From the NCBI RefSeq assembly GCF_010500845.1, contig NZ_JAAAMI010000002.1:434001-498000 (forward strand): a stretch of DNA of 64,000 bases, written 5' to 3'. The DNA comes from Flagellimonas sediminis (lineage in GTDB: Bacteria; Bacteroidota; Bacteroidia; Flavobacteriales; Flavobacteriaceae). The position numbers and the translations under genes were made by a program. The notes below the pieces were generated by a model that worked only from the letters and a program-made list of their open reading frames with translations, was not told where the DNA came from and searched no databases. Each line of letters starts with the position of its first letter. Within the stretch, counting starts at the first letter, position 1. Of the stretch, positions 25,994 through 35,339 are shown piece by piece.

Positions 25994-28077
25994 TCACTCA
26001 AAGTTTTGTCCAAATATTGCTTTTCTTCTTGATTTAGCAAAGGATATAAGGACTTAACCCTTGCCAGACCGCCTTCTTGCTTTAAAATTTCATTCAAAAT
26101 ATTACGTGCCGATTTTTTAAAATGCCAAACATGATGGCTACAGGCCTCTATCAAATTTTTGAGTGACTCATCATTGAACCCGCCGATACTTTTCAAATAT
26201 TCAAAAGCCATTAACCGTGTTTCAAAATGATATTCCGCACCGGTATAATTACTCAATTCCTCCAAATAAGCAGGTTTTAAGTCGGAACGATATTCGGGGG
26301 TTACAAGAGCCAACGTTAACCATAACAATCGAATATTTTTATTGGGAAACCCGATGACGGACTGCGTTTTATCAAGATAACGGCCCCTGCCCTCGGGAAA
26401 ATCAGACCAAAGTTTGTACAAGGCTGATTCCACCGTGGTATAACTGGCATCCGTCAACAGCTCTTCTGCTGAACTTTGCAATTCTTCTGGCACTTTGTCC
26501 AAGGATAAAATGACAGCTTGCCGCACTTTTAAATCATCTTCCTTCAATACCTTTTCCAAAAATAAGGGCGATAGGCTCTTGCCATAATCCAAAATGAGGT
26601 TTTGTTTCAGTTGGGATGAGGTGAAGGAGTCCCAAGCGTTTGCCAATATCGTTTCCGTTTTGGTAGGATTGTTTTCTACTTCGTTTTTAATCTCAAAATA
26701 CTGTTTGATAGAAGCATTTTTCTCCATCAAAAAGGTTTGCACACTTTCAAACGGAAAATCAGAATCGTGTAACCAAATAGATTCAAAATTGGAAAGTCCC
26801 ATGCCGGAAACAGCCTCCATCTCCGCCATAAAATCGGGAATGGTCACATTTTCATATGCGTATTTATTTAGATAATTCTGGATTCCTTTCTTAAAATTGG
26901 CCTCTCCCAATTTATCCTGAAGCATCACCAAGGCCCAAGCGCCTTTCTCATAAAAGGTCAGACTTCCCGCCCCTGAATTCCTTAGGGCCTCGCCTTGGTC
27001 ATCTTCCGATAAATTTTCCAAGGCACTGGCCGTTTCGAGCAAATGCCAATAAAAATAATCATCCCCAAAAATGTCCTTTTCCGCCAAATAGGCATAAAAC
27101 GTGGCAAACCCTTCGTGCAACCAATGGTGCTCGCTGCTGGTTTCGGTGACAAGATCTCCAAACCATTGATGGGCCAGTTCATGGGCATTCACATTCACGT
27201 AATTTTTATCCACAAAGGCTGTTGAATCAATCACGTATTGGTTGGAAAAAATGGTGCAGGTAGTGTTTTCCATACCCGCATATAAAAAATCCTGAACAGG
27301 GACTTGTTTGTAATTCTGCCACGGATAAGGCACGCCGATTTCCTTCTCCAAAAAATCAAAAATATGTTGGGTGTAACGATACGTGGGCTCCACTTTTAAG
27401 CTGTCCTTGGGTTCGTAATACAGTTCAATGGGCACTCCGGATGAAGATTTGAGCTCTTTTTTATCAAAATCCCCAATGGCAAAACCGACCAAATAACTGC
27501 TCATGGGTTGCTTCATTTCGAAAAACCAATGTTTGGAATCCCGAATACTATTAAAACTTCTATCTAGCTTCCCATTTGAAATCACCTTATACTTCCTAGG
27601 AGCGGCTATTATGATATCAAACTCTACTTTTTCGGTCATGTCATCTAAACTGGGTAGCCAATAGCTGGTATATTTCCCTTGACCTTGGGTCCAGATTTGT
27701 TCATTTCCTTTTATATTGTCATTACATCCCAAAAAATAAACCGTCTGTTTAGGAGAAGTTTCATAGTAGATATATAGCTTATTGTTCCTGGAAGGTTTTA
27801 GTTTTTTGTGAACTACCAGCTTTTTATTGTCATAAAAATGACGCACCTTTTTTCCATTCAGTTCTACATTAAAGATTTTCATATTTTGTGCATCCAGAAA
27901 AAAAGTGTCAAGTTGTGAAATGACATCAAATGTATATTCTACTGACCCCTTTATTTTCAGACTATCAACATCCACATAAAAAAATGGTTTGGCATGGATA
28001 AAATCCACCTTGTCCTGAACCTGGGCGTTCAAGAGGTGCACAAATAGGAAAAAAATAAGAATCGGGTTCAGCTTCAT
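25990..28077 (-). CDS. M1 family metallopeptidase (aminopeptidase N-like)
   Basis: A 695-residue exported zinc aminopeptidase with a signal peptide ending LLNAQ (~19). The active site is intact: GMENT near 272, HELAHQW near 297-303, and the second zinc ligand in HEGFATF near 320. A C-terminal HEAT-like helical region (~470-690) follows. It trims N-terminal residues of peptides in the periplasm or outside. It is the intact counterpart of the M1-like pseudopeptidase at 4278. It is transcribed divergently from recG and overlaps patatin by 4 nt. Confidence 0.95.
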   Translation of the reverse strand: MKLNPILIFFLFVHLLNAQVQDKVDFIHAKPFFYVDVDSLKIKGSVEYTFDVISQLDTFFLDAQNMKIFNVELNGKKVRHFYDNKKLVVHKKLKPSRNNKLYIYYETSPKQTVYFLGCNDNIKGNEQIWTQGQGKYTSYWLPSLDDMTEKVEFDIIIAAPRKYKVISNGKLDRSFNSIRDSKHWFFEMKQPMSSYLVGFAIGDFDKKELKSSSGVPIELYYEPKDSLKVEPTYRYTQHIFDFLEKEIGVPYPWQNYKQVPVQDFLYAGMENTTCTIFSNQYVIDSTAFVDKNYVNVNAHELAHQWFGDLVTETSSEHHWLHEGFATFYAYLAEKDIFGDDYFYWHLLETASALENLSEDDQGEALRNSGAGSLTFYEKGAWALVMLQDKLGEANFKKGIQNYLNKYAYENVTIPDFMAEMEAVSGMGLSNFESIWLHDSDFPFESVQTFLMEKNASIKQYFEIKNEVENNPTKTETILANAWDSFTSSQLKQNLILDYGKSLSPLFLEKVLKEDDLKVRQAVILSLDKVPEELQSSAEELLTDASYTTVESALYKLWSDFPEGRGRYLDKTQSVIGFPNKNIRLLWLTLALVTPEYRSDLKPAYLEELSNYTGAEYHFETRLMAFEYLKSIGGFNDESLKNLIEACSHHVWHFKKSARNILNEILKQEGGLARVKSLYPLLNQEEKQYLDKTLSE

Positions 28078-28123
28078 ACGATCATCCCATCAAAAGTCCT
28101 TCCAAATTACATATTTTAGTTCG

Positions 28124-30229
28124 ATGAATCCCAATTTTCTACAAACTCCCATTGCCTATCTCAAAGGTGTCGGTCCCAACCGGGCCGATGTTCTAAAGGC
28201 CGAACTGGGTATAGAAACCTACAGGGACCTGCTCCATCTCTTTCCCAATCGCTATTTGGACCGCACCAGTTATTACAAGATCAACCAATTGCAGCCCAGT
28301 GGTGCCGATGTACAGGTAGTAGGGAAAATCATCCACCTTAAAATGGTGGAACAAAAGCGCGGCAAACGTTTGGTGGCCACTTTTGTGGATGAAACCGGGC
28401 AAATGGAACTCGTTTGGTTCCGTGGACACAAATGGATCAAAGAAAATTTAAAAATCAACGAACCCTATGTGGTGTTCGGTCGGGTTTCACAATACGGCAG
28501 CACTTTTTCCATGCCCCACCCCGAAATGGAACTCTTGCACCATCATCAACAAGGCCTGAAAATTGCCATGCAACCCATCTATCCTTCCACAGAAAAATTG
28601 AGTGCGAAGGGCATCACCAATAAGGTTGTCTCCAAAATGGTGCAGCAACTTTTTTTAGAATCCAGGGGGCTGTTTCCCGAGTCGTTGTCCCCTACTATTT
28701 TGGACGAACTTCGGTTGATCTCCAAAACGGAAGCCTTGCTGAACATCCATTTTCCAAAAAATCAAGAGTTGTTGGCGCGGGCACAGTTCCGATTAAAATT
28801 TGAAGAACTGTTTTTTGTGCAGATGCAATTGATTTCCAAAAAAATGCTCCGCAAACAAAAGATCAAGGGGCTGCCATTTGAAAATGTGGGTGAAAATTTC
28901 ACCACGTTCTTTCAAAACCATCTCCCCTTTGAACTCACGGAAGCCCAAAAGCGCGTGATCAAGGAAATCCGCAACGATTTGGGCAGCAATGCTCAAATGA
29001 ACCGCTTGCTGCAGGGCGATGTGGGATCAGGGAAGACCATCGTGGCCCTGATGTGTATGCTGTTGGCCATCGACAACGGATTCCAAGCTTGCTTGATGGC
29101 CCCCACGGAAATCTTGGCCACCCAGCATTACAACGGACTCAAGGAACTTTTGGGGCAAATGGACATCAAGATTGCCTTGTTGACGGGTTCCACAAAAAAA
29201 TCGGAGCGGACCTTATTGCACAACCAATTGGAAAATGGGAACCTGAACATTTTGGTGGGCACCCATGCTGTTTTGGAGGATAAAGTCCAGTTCAAAAACC
29301 TTGGGTTGGCCATTGTGGACGAGCAACACCGCTTCGGGGTGGCACAGCGTTCCAAATTGTGGCATAAAAACGATACGCCTCCACACATTTTGGTGATGAC
29401 GGCAACGCCTATTCCCCGAACGCTGGCCATGAGTCTGTATGGGGATTTGGATGTTTCCGTAATCGATGAACTCCCACCGGGTCGAAAACCCGTGACCACA
29501 GTCCATCGCTTTGATAACAATCGTTTAAAAGTTTTTGGATTTTTAAAAGATGAAATCAAAAAAGGACGGCAGGTGTATATCGTGTATCCCTTGATCCAAG
29601 AATCGGAAGCCATGGATTACAAAGATTTGATGGACGGATATGAAAGTATCGCTAGGGATTTTCCGCAACCGGAGTATCAAATTTCCATTGTTCACGGCCA
29701 GATGAAAGCGGCAGATAAGGACTACGAAATGGAACGTTTCGTAAAAGGTGAAACCCACATCATGGTAGCCACAACGGTCATCGAGGTTGGGGTTAACGTT
29801 CCCAATGCTTCGGTGATGATCATTGAAAGTGCGGAACGCTTCGGGCTTTCCCAATTGCACCAGCTTCGTGGGCGTGTGGGCCGAGGTGCCGAACAAAGTT
29901 TTTGTATTTTGATGACAGGCCACAAATTGTCCGAAGATGCCAAAACGCGTTTGCAGACCATGACCAGCACCAACGATGGGTTTGAGATTGCCGAAGTGGA
30001 CCTAAAGCTGCGAGGGCCAGGCGATTTGATGGGCACGCAACAAAGTGGACTGTTGGCCTTGAAGATCGCGGACATTGTAAAGGACAACCAAATTTTACAG
30101 ACTGCTCGGTATCATGCCATACAATTGTTGAAAAACGACCCCAGATTGGAAAAAGAGGAAAATGCACCTGTTCTGAGGGCATTTACCAAAATGATGGCCA
30201 ACAAAACCATCTGGAATTATATTAGTTGA
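28124..30229 (+). CDS. recG: ATP-dependent DNA helicase RecG
   Basis: A 701-residue fork-reversal and branch-migration helicase. The N-terminal wedge (OB) domain is at ~60-150; Walker A GDVGSGKT is near residue 299; the Walker B variant DEQHRFG is near 399, with TATPIPRTLA (motif III), QLRGRVGRG (motif VI) and a C-terminal LRGPGDLMGTQQSG. Length and all motifs are normal. It has a strong terminator directly after the stop. The 46-bp divergent gap to the M1 gene must carry both promoters. Confidence 0.98.
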   Translation: MNPNFLQTPIAYLKGVGPNRADVLKAELGIETYRDLLHLFPNRYLDRTSYYKINQLQPSGADVQVVGKIIHLKMVEQKRGKRLVATFVDETGQMELVWFRGHKWIKENLKINEPYVVFGRVSQYGSTFSMPHPEMELLHHHQQGLKIAMQPIYPSTEKLSAKGITNKVVSKMVQQLFLESRGLFPESLSPTILDELRLISKTEALLNIHFPKNQELLARAQFRLKFEELFFVQMQLISKKMLRKQKIKGLPFENVGENFTTFFQNHLPFELTEAQKRVIKEIRNDLGSNAQMNRLLQGDVGSGKTIVALMCMLLAIDNGFQACLMAPTEILATQHYNGLKELLGQMDIKIALLTGSTKKSERTLLHNQLENGNLNILVGTHAVLEDKVQFKNLGLAIVDEQHRFGVAQRSKLWHKNDTPPHILVMTATPIPRTLAMSLYGDLDVSVIDELPPGRKPVTTVHRFDNNRLKVFGFLKDEIKKGRQVYIVYPLIQESEAMDYKDLMDGYESIARDFPQPEYQISIVHGQMKAADKDYEMERFVKGETHIMVATTVIEVGVNVPNASVMIIESAERFGLSQLHQLRGRVGRGAEQSFCILMTGHKLSEDAKTRLQTMTSTNDGFEIAEVDLKLRGPGDLMGTQQSGLLALKIADIVKDNQILQTARYHAIQLLKNDPRLEKEENAPVLRAFTKMMANKTIWNYIS

Positions 30230-30230
30230 A

Positions 30231-30260
30231 AGCCCAGTAAAAAACTGGGCTTTTATTTTT
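30231..30260 (+). terminator. Rho-independent terminator of recG
   Basis: An 8-bp stem AGCCCAGT / ACTGGGCT with an A-rich 5-nt loop is followed by TTTATTTTT, starting one base after the recG stop. The convergent DUF2911 gene ends 12 bp beyond. Confidence 0.9.
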
Positions 30261-30272
30261 CGTTCAACTTTT

Positions 30273-31385
30273 TTAATTGATATCCTCGCCTTGTTCCAAT
30301 TTTGGAAAATAGGAGGCAATCGCATTACGATTGGCTTGGTCAGGTGCTCTTCCTGCTGCGATTTTTAGATGTTTCAGTGCCATTTTGTAATTTCCGACTG
30401 CCGAATAACCTCTCGCCAAACCAAAATCCACTGGCCAGGTTCCCTTGTGCTTTTTGGCATTCCATTTAAAAACTTCAAGGGCAGCATCTTTCTTGCCTTG
30501 GGCTATAAGTTGTCTTCCGTAGGCATGTACTTCAAAAACAGTTCCAAGGGGCAGGGCCTCATCCATTACTGTCTTGGCCTCCAAGGATTTACCCTGTTTT
30601 TCCAGAATCTGGGATTTGATACTCAGATTATTGAAATTCTTTTCACTGAAAAACTGTCCCTCGATGGCTGCATTGATCCAACTCAATGCTTCATCCAAAT
30701 CTCCGCCATTGTTCAGCGAAAAACTGGCCGCTTGCTCCCAACTCTGTCGGTTGAATCCGGGTGAAGTCTGTAACTGCTGTCGGATTTCGGCCAAAACGTT
30801 TTTGGTCACATCCGTTTCAATCTTGAACGGAATCTGTTTTTTCTCCCATTTTAGAGATGCTATTGTGGAATTCGGCATTACATTGTCAAACGAATAGGTC
30901 AGTTGCTCAACATGAGGGGTATCATTGGTGTTGACATCTACACGGAGAGCATCTTCCGAAGGGTCATAGAAAAAACTTCCCCAAGCCCCATGATTTTTGG
31001 AGAAGATAATCGTAGCGGTATTATCTTCGTTGACTATCATGTGTAATCCGTATTCCCCGGCCGGAAGATTCTTGCCTTCAACACTGACATCGTGCGTGGT
31101 TTTGAATATGGTGTTTTCATTGGCTCCGGCTCTCCAAGGAGATTCGGTAGCCGTTCCAAAGCCTAAATTGTTCATTCCGTAGGGAACAAGCGCGCCCCAT
31201 ACCTTTCTGCCATTTACACTGGGTCGGGAGTACTCGAGAGTCAAATCCGTATTTCCTATTCTTTGTGATACTTCGGCTTTCTGACTTCCCTGAGGTAAAA
31301 AATCGAATTGAGCTGAAACCGTTCTGCACAGAAATAGTGTGGCAACCAAGAAAGTTGCCCTCATTGTGGTGTAATTTTTCATCAT
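30273..31385 (-). CDS. Exported DUF2911 domain protein with TPR-like C-terminus
   Basis: A 370-residue exported protein with a signal peptide ending RTVSAQ (~25). The DUF2911 domain spans about 30-190, with the hallmarks VEYSRPSVNGRKVWG-like sequence (here LEYSRPSVNGRKVWG), PWRAGANENT and LPAGEYGLHMI. The C-terminal ~170 residues are helical pairs resembling tetratricopeptide repeats (ALSWINAAIEG, AALEVFKWNAK, MALKHLKIAAG). The family is common in Bacteroidota; no molecular function is established. Several Met codons near the start make the exact N-terminus uncertain. Confidence 0.9.
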   Translation of the reverse strand: MMKNYTTMRATFLVATLFLCRTVSAQFDFLPQGSQKAEVSQRIGNTDLTLEYSRPSVNGRKVWGALVPYGMNNLGFGTATESPWRAGANENTIFKTTHDVSVEGKNLPAGEYGLHMIVNEDNTATIIFSKNHGAWGSFFYDPSEDALRVDVNTNDTPHVEQLTYSFDNVMPNSTIASLKWEKKQIPFKIETDVTKNVLAEIRQQLQTSPGFNRQSWEQAASFSLNNGGDLDEALSWINAAIEGQFFSEKNFNNLSIKSQILEKQGKSLEAKTVMDEALPLGTVFEVHAYGRQLIAQGKKDAALEVFKWNAKKHKGTWPVDFGLARGYSAVGNYKMALKHLKIAAGRAPDQANRNAIASYFPKLEQGEDIN

Positions 31386-31579
31386 TAGTTCGTTTTTGAT
31401 GTAGTTGTTCCTTGTTTTTTGATATTTCCTCCCAATGTAAAAAGCTTATGGATACTCCCGCGTTAGAGCTTTGTTAAAAACTTCCCATGCATTTAAAATT
31501 CAATGGGTTATTTTAAAGGTTATGTTATTCTTTCATTCGGCAGTTAATTTGTTGGATTATGGTAATGTCCTTTAAATTT

Positions 31580-31592
31580 GATGTTGAACATC
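31580..31592. promoter_or_regulatory. Palindrome GATGTtgaACATC upstream of leuC
   Basis: A perfect 5-bp dyad with a 3-nt spacer lies 77 bp before the leuC ATG and about 44 bp before its candidate -7 box, a usual place for an activator or repressor site. The same half-sites with the same spacing occur upstream of the Nramp-pxp operon at 49513-49525. Role is inferred. Confidence 0.3.
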
Positions 31593-31635
31593 GTAATTTT
31601 ACCCTGTTCCGTTAAACACATTTTCATTCAAATTT

Positions 31636-31643
31636 TAACTTTG
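31636..31643 (+). promoter_or_regulatory. Candidate -7 box of the leu cluster
   Basis: TAACTTTG fits the Bacteroidota -7 consensus TAnnTTTG and lies 26 bp before the leuC ATG. No clear TTTG -33 element is seen upstream. No leader peptide with terminator is visible in the 284-bp region before leuC. Confidence 0.4.
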
Positions 31644-31669
31644 TAGGCTTACATAATTTGATTGTTACC

Positions 31670-33079
31670 ATGAGCAAAACACTTTTTGATAAAGTATGGG
31701 ATTCCCATGTAGTTCAGCATATTGATAATGGTCCGGATGTACTGTTCATTGACAGGCATTTGGTCCACGAAGTTACGAGTCCCGTGGCTTTTCTCGGGTT
31801 GAAGAACCGAGGCATTAAAGTATTGTACCCAGAGCGCACTTTCGCCACTGCGGATCACAACACGCCAACCATAAATCAACATTTACCCGTTCAAGATCCA
31901 TTGTCCGCCAACCAATTGAAAGCTTTGGAGGAGAATGCAACGGCCTACAATATTCCTTATTGGGGTCTTGGACATAAGAAAAATGGTATTGTACACGTGA
32001 TAGGTCCAGAGAATGGTATCACCGTTCCTGGGGCTACCATTGTGTGTGGTGATTCCCACACCTCTACCCATGGTGCTTTTGGTGCCATTGCCTTCGGTAT
32101 CGGGACCAGTGAGGTGGAAATGGTATTGTCCACCCAATGTATCATGCAGCCGAAACCCAAGAAAATGCGTATCAACATCAACGGGGGCCTCAACAAGGCC
32201 GTAACCCCAAAAGATGTGGCGTTGTTCATCATTTCCAAATTGACCACTTCTGGGGCAACCGGTTATTTTGTGGAGTATGCCGGTGATGTGTTCAAGAACA
32301 TGTCCATGGAAGGTAGGATGACCGTTTGTAACCTCAGTATAGAAATGGGTGCCCGTGGCGGTATGATTGCCCCAGATGAAAAGACTTTCGAGTACATCAA
32401 AGGTCGTGAATACACCCCTAAAGGTGCCGATTGGGACAAAGCTATGGAATATTGGAAAACCTTGTATTCTGACAGCGATGCCGTTTTTGATAAGGAATTG
32501 ACCTTCACTGCCAACGAAATAGAACCCATGATCACTTACGGAACCAATCCAGGTATGGGAATGGGCATCAAAAATGACATTCCTTTGGCCGAGGCCGTGG
32601 AGGGCGGCGTAGCTACCTATAAAAAATCATTGGAATATATGGCGTTCCACGAAGGTGAAGCTATGATCGGCAAACCCATCGACTTTGTATTTTTGGGAAG
32701 CTGTACCAATGGTAGGATCGAGGATTTCAGGGCTTTCGCCTCCATCGTAAAAGGAAGGAAAAAAGCGGACAATGTAACGGCTTGGTTGGTTCCTGGCTCC
32801 CATCAAGTGGAAGAGGCCATCAAGGAAGAAGGCATTTTGGATATTCTACAAGATGCGGGATTTGAATTACGTGAACCCGGATGTTCGGCCTGTTTGGCCA
32901 TGAACGATGACAAAGTTCCTGCCGGGAAATACGCGGTAAGTACTTCCAACCGAAACTTTGAAGGAAGACAAGGACCAGGTGCCAGAACCTTATTGGCCAG
33001 CCCTTTAGTAGCGGCGGCGGCGGCCGTGACCGGAAAAGTTACCGACCCAAGGGAACTCATGGAAGAAATCTACGCATAG
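31670..33079 (+). CDS. leuC: 3-isopropylmalate dehydratase large subunit
   Basis: The aconitase-fold [4Fe-4S] large subunit (469 residues) of isopropylmalate isomerase; with LeuD it isomerises 2- to 3-isopropylmalate, and in many bacteria also citramalate to methylmalate. Seen: [15 protein letters not shown], the cluster cysteines in GSCTNGR and CSACLAMN, and [17 protein letters not shown] C-terminal residues (here [15 protein letters not shown]). The ATG at 31670 is chosen over the in-frame TTG at 31658 because homologues begin MSKTLFDK. It is the first gene of leuC-leuD-cimA-leuB. Confidence 0.98.
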   Translation: MSKTLFDKVWDSHVVQHIDNGPDVLFIDRHLVHEVTSPVAFLGLKNRGIKVLYPERTFATADHNTPTINQHLPVQDPLSANQLKALEENATAYNIPYWGLGHKKNGIVHVIGPENGITVPGATIVCGDSHTSTHGAFGAIAFGIGTSEVEMVLSTQCIMQPKPKKMRININGGLNKAVTPKDVALFIISKLTTSGATGYFVEYAGDVFKNMSMEGRMTVCNLSIEMGARGGMIAPDEKTFEYIKGREYTPKGADWDKAMEYWKTLYSDSDAVFDKELTFTANEIEPMITYGTNPGMGMGIKNDIPLAEAVEGGVATYKKSLEYMAFHEGEAMIGKPIDFVFLGSCTNGRIEDFRAFASIVKGRKKADNVTAWLVPGSHQVEEAIKEEGILDILQDAGFELREPGCSACLAMNDDKVPAGKYAVSTSNRNFEGRQGPGARTLLASPLVAAAAAVTGKVTDPRELMEEIYA

Positions 33080-33153
33080 CAATAAACAATTTACAATTAG
33101 CAATCAACATAGAAAGACATTGCTAATTGATAATTGACAACTGAAAATTGAAA
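33080..33153 (+). repeat. AT-rich heptad repeats in inverted arms between leuC and leuD
   Basis: The leuC-leuD spacer is almost wholly built of 7-bp units. Four CAATNNA-type units run 33080-33107, then an 11-nt gap, then five ATTGNNA-type units run 33119-33153, ending 4 bp before the leuD ATG. Because the two types are reverse complements, the arms can fold; CAATTAGCAAT (33094-33104) and ATTGCTAATTG (33119-33129) are a perfect 11-bp pair. A related tract precedes leuB. Confidence 0.75.
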
Positions 33154-33157
33154 CAAC

Positions 33158-33754
33158 ATGGCATACGATAAATTCAGCATATTAAAAAGTTCAGCGGTAC
33201 CCATGCCGATAGAAAATGTGGATACCGATCAAATCATACCCGCACGTTTTCTAAAAGCAACGGAAAGAAAAGGTTTTGGGGACAACCTGTTCCGCGACTG
33301 GCGATATAACTCCGATGGCACTCCAAAAGAGCATTTTGTATTGAACAACCCTATCTACAGTGGAAAAATTCTAGTGGGTGGTAAAAACTTTGGTTCTGGA
33401 TCTTCCCGTGAGCATGCCGCTTGGGCCGTTTACGATTACGGATTCCGATGTGTGGTGTCGAGTTTCTTTGCGGATATCTTCCGTAACAACTGTTTGAATG
33501 TGGGCGTTTTGCCCGTTCAGGTGACTCCAGAATTTTTGGACCAAATATTCAAAGCCATCGAAGCGGATCCCAACACCGAATTGGAAGTCAACCTACCTGA
33601 GCAGACCATCACCATCTTGGCTACTGGAGAAAAGGAAAGCTTCGACATCAACGATTACAAAAAAGGCAATATGCTCAATGGTTTCGATGATATCGACTAC
33701 CTGTTGAACATCAAAGAAGGCATCCAAACCTTTGCGGAGAACACACCACTTTAA
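33158..33754 (+). CDS. leuD: 3-isopropylmalate dehydratase small subunit
   Basis: The swivel-domain partner of LeuC (198 residues, normal length). Seen: NVDTDQIIPARFLK near residue 18, and GKNFGSGSSREHAAWA near 80, the substrate-recognition loop. It acts with LeuC in the cytosol in the second step of leucine synthesis, and presumably on citramalate given the neighbouring synthase. The spacer before it consists of AT-rich heptads, and 26 bp separate it from the next gene. Confidence 0.98.
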   Translation: MAYDKFSILKSSAVPMPIENVDTDQIIPARFLKATERKGFGDNLFRDWRYNSDGTPKEHFVLNNPIYSGKILVGGKNFGSGSSREHAAWAVYDYGFRCVVSSFFADIFRNNCLNVGVLPVQVTPEFLDQIFKAIEADPNTELEVNLPEQTITILATGEKESFDINDYKKGNMLNGFDDIDYLLNIKEGIQTFAENTPL

Positions 33755-33780
33755 TCTGACCTTCAGAACAAGGCACGAGA

Positions 33781-35298
33781 ATGAAAAAACGCACCGTTGA
33801 AATCATGGACACCACTCTTCGGGATGGTGAACAAACCTCTGGGGTTTCTTTTTCGGCTTCCGAAAAACTCACCTTGGCCAAACTCCTTTTGGAAGAACTC
33901 AAGGTAGACCGCATCGAAGTGGCTTCGGCACGTGTATCCGAAGGGGAAATGAAAGCGGTAAAGAGTATTACGGAATGGACGGCTTCCGAAGGGTATTTAT
34001 CCAAAGTGGAGGTATTGACCTTTGTGGATGGTGGCGTGTCGTTAAAATGGATGCAAGAGGCCGGTGCCAAGGTGCAGAATTTGTTGACCAAAGGTTCGTT
34101 AAACCATCTAACCCATCAGCTCAAAAAAACTCCGGAACAACATTTCAGCGAAATAGCGGAAGTCATTTCCAAAGGGAAACAATTGGGCATCGATACCAAT
34201 GTGTATTTGGAAGATTGGAGCAACGGCATGCGCAACTCCAAGGAATACGTGATGCAGTTTCTGGATTTTTTGACCCAACAGCCCATCAAACGTATTTTAT
34301 TGCCTGACACCCTTGGTATTCTTACCCATACGGAAACCGGAGCCTTTTTCAAGGAAATTATTGCGCGCTACCCTAACACGCACTTCGATTTTCATGGACA
34401 TAATGATTACGACCTGAGTGTGGCCAACGTCATGGAAGCACTGAAAGCTGGGGCTCATGGTCTGCACCTTACCGTGAATGGGATGGGTGAACGTGCGGGG
34501 AATGCCCCATTGGCCAGTGTGGTTGCCGTAATCAATGATTTTTTACCTGAAATCACCATCGGGGTAAAGGAATCCTCACTTTATAAAGTGAGTAAATTGG
34601 TATCGGCTTTTACCGGTTTTGGCATCCCTGACAACAAACCAATCGTTGGCGACAACGTTTTTACACAAACTGCTGGAATACATGCAGATGGAGATAGCAA
34701 AAAGAATCTTTACTTTAATGATTTGTTGCCGGAGCGTTTTGGCAGGAAACGCAAATATGCCTTGGGCAAAACCTCTGGCAAGGCGAACATTCAAAAGAAT
34801 TTACAGGAGTTGGGATTGACCTTGAACGATGAGGAGCTTAAAAAGGTAACTGAGCGTATCATTGAACTTGGCGACAAAAAGGAACGTGTCACCAAAGACG
34901 ACCTCCCTTATATCATCTCCGATGTATTGGACAGCAGCCAATATCACCAAAAAGTATTCGTGAAGTCTTACGTGCTAACCCATTCCAAGGGGTTGAAACC
35001 CTCCACTACCCTTTCCATCGAAATTGAAGGAAAACTATACGAGGAAAGTTCCCAAGGTGATGGGCAGTTCGATGCTTTTATCAACGCTTTGAAAAAAGTA
35101 TACAAAAAAGAAAACCGTGAGCTTCCCAAATTGGTGGATTACGCTGTTCGGATTCCCCCTGGCAGCACCTCTGACGCCCTTTGTGAAACCGTGATCACAT
35201 GGCAGACCAAGGACAAGGATTTCACCACCCGTGGATTGGATTCCGACCAAACAGTATCCGCCATCAAGGCTACCGAAAAAATGCTCAACCTAGTTTAA
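33781..35298 (+). CDS. cimA: (R)-citramalate synthase-like enzyme (commonly annotated 2-isopropylmalate synthase)
   Basis: A 505-residue LeuA-superfamily condensing enzyme: TIM barrel with TTLRDGEQ (Arg14, Asp15) and metal ligands in FDFHGHNDY (His205, His207), then a C-terminal regulatory (LeuA dimer) domain. Aligned from memory with the characterised Leptospira interrogans citramalate synthase at a constant offset of -2, the residues described there as binding acetyl-CoA/pyruvate are all conserved: Leu79, Leu102, Tyr142, Glu144 and Thr177. The shared VYLEDWSNG and GDNVFTQTAGIHADGD segments are striking. I therefore favour pyruvate plus acetyl-CoA to citramalate (isoleucine route) over isopropylmalate. 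Genuine LeuA activity, or both, remains possible; no other leuA lies in the window. Confidence 0.8.
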   Translation: MKKRTVEIMDTTLRDGEQTSGVSFSASEKLTLAKLLLEELKVDRIEVASARVSEGEMKAVKSITEWTASEGYLSKVEVLTFVDGGVSLKWMQEAGAKVQNLLTKGSLNHLTHQLKKTPEQHFSEIAEVISKGKQLGIDTNVYLEDWSNGMRNSKEYVMQFLDFLTQQPIKRILLPDTLGILTHTETGAFFKEIIARYPNTHFDFHGHNDYDLSVANVMEALKAGAHGLHLTVNGMGERAGNAPLASVVAVINDFLPEITIGVKESSLYKVSKLVSAFTGFGIPDNKPIVGDNVFTQTAGIHADGDSKKNLYFNDLLPERFGRKRKYALGKTSGKANIQKNLQELGLTLNDEELKKVTERIIELGDKKERVTKDDLPYIISDVLDSSQYHQKVFVKSYVLTHSKGLKPSTTLSIEIEGKLYEESSQGDGQFDAFINALKKVYKKENRELPKLVDYAVRIPPGSTSDALCETVITWQTKDKDFTTRGLDSDQTVSAIKATEKMLNLV

Positions 35299-35302
35299 GA
35301 AT

Positions 35303-35337
35303 ATTGATAATTGTTTATTGAAAACTGATAATTGAAC
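35303..35337 (+). repeat. Five in-phase AT-rich heptads between cimA and leuB
   Basis: ATTGATA, ATTGTTT, ATTGAAA, ACTGATA and ATTGAAC lie head to tail without a gap and end 2 bp before the leuB ATG. They are the same family as the right arm in the leuC-leuD spacer. Confidence 0.8.
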
Positions 35338-35339
35338 AA

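Noticed and set aside
31522..31575. Mini-ORF MLFFHSAVNLLDYGNVL upstream of leuC as a leucine attenuator peptide
   Set aside because: It has four Leu codons, but they are scattered, no terminator hairpin with a U-tract follows before leuC, and the best -7 box lies downstream of it.
33080..33153. Heptad tract as a CRISPR array or origin iterons
   Set aside because: Units are 7 bp without unique spacers, in an operon spacer. No cas genes, dnaA or DnaA-box cluster lie nearby.
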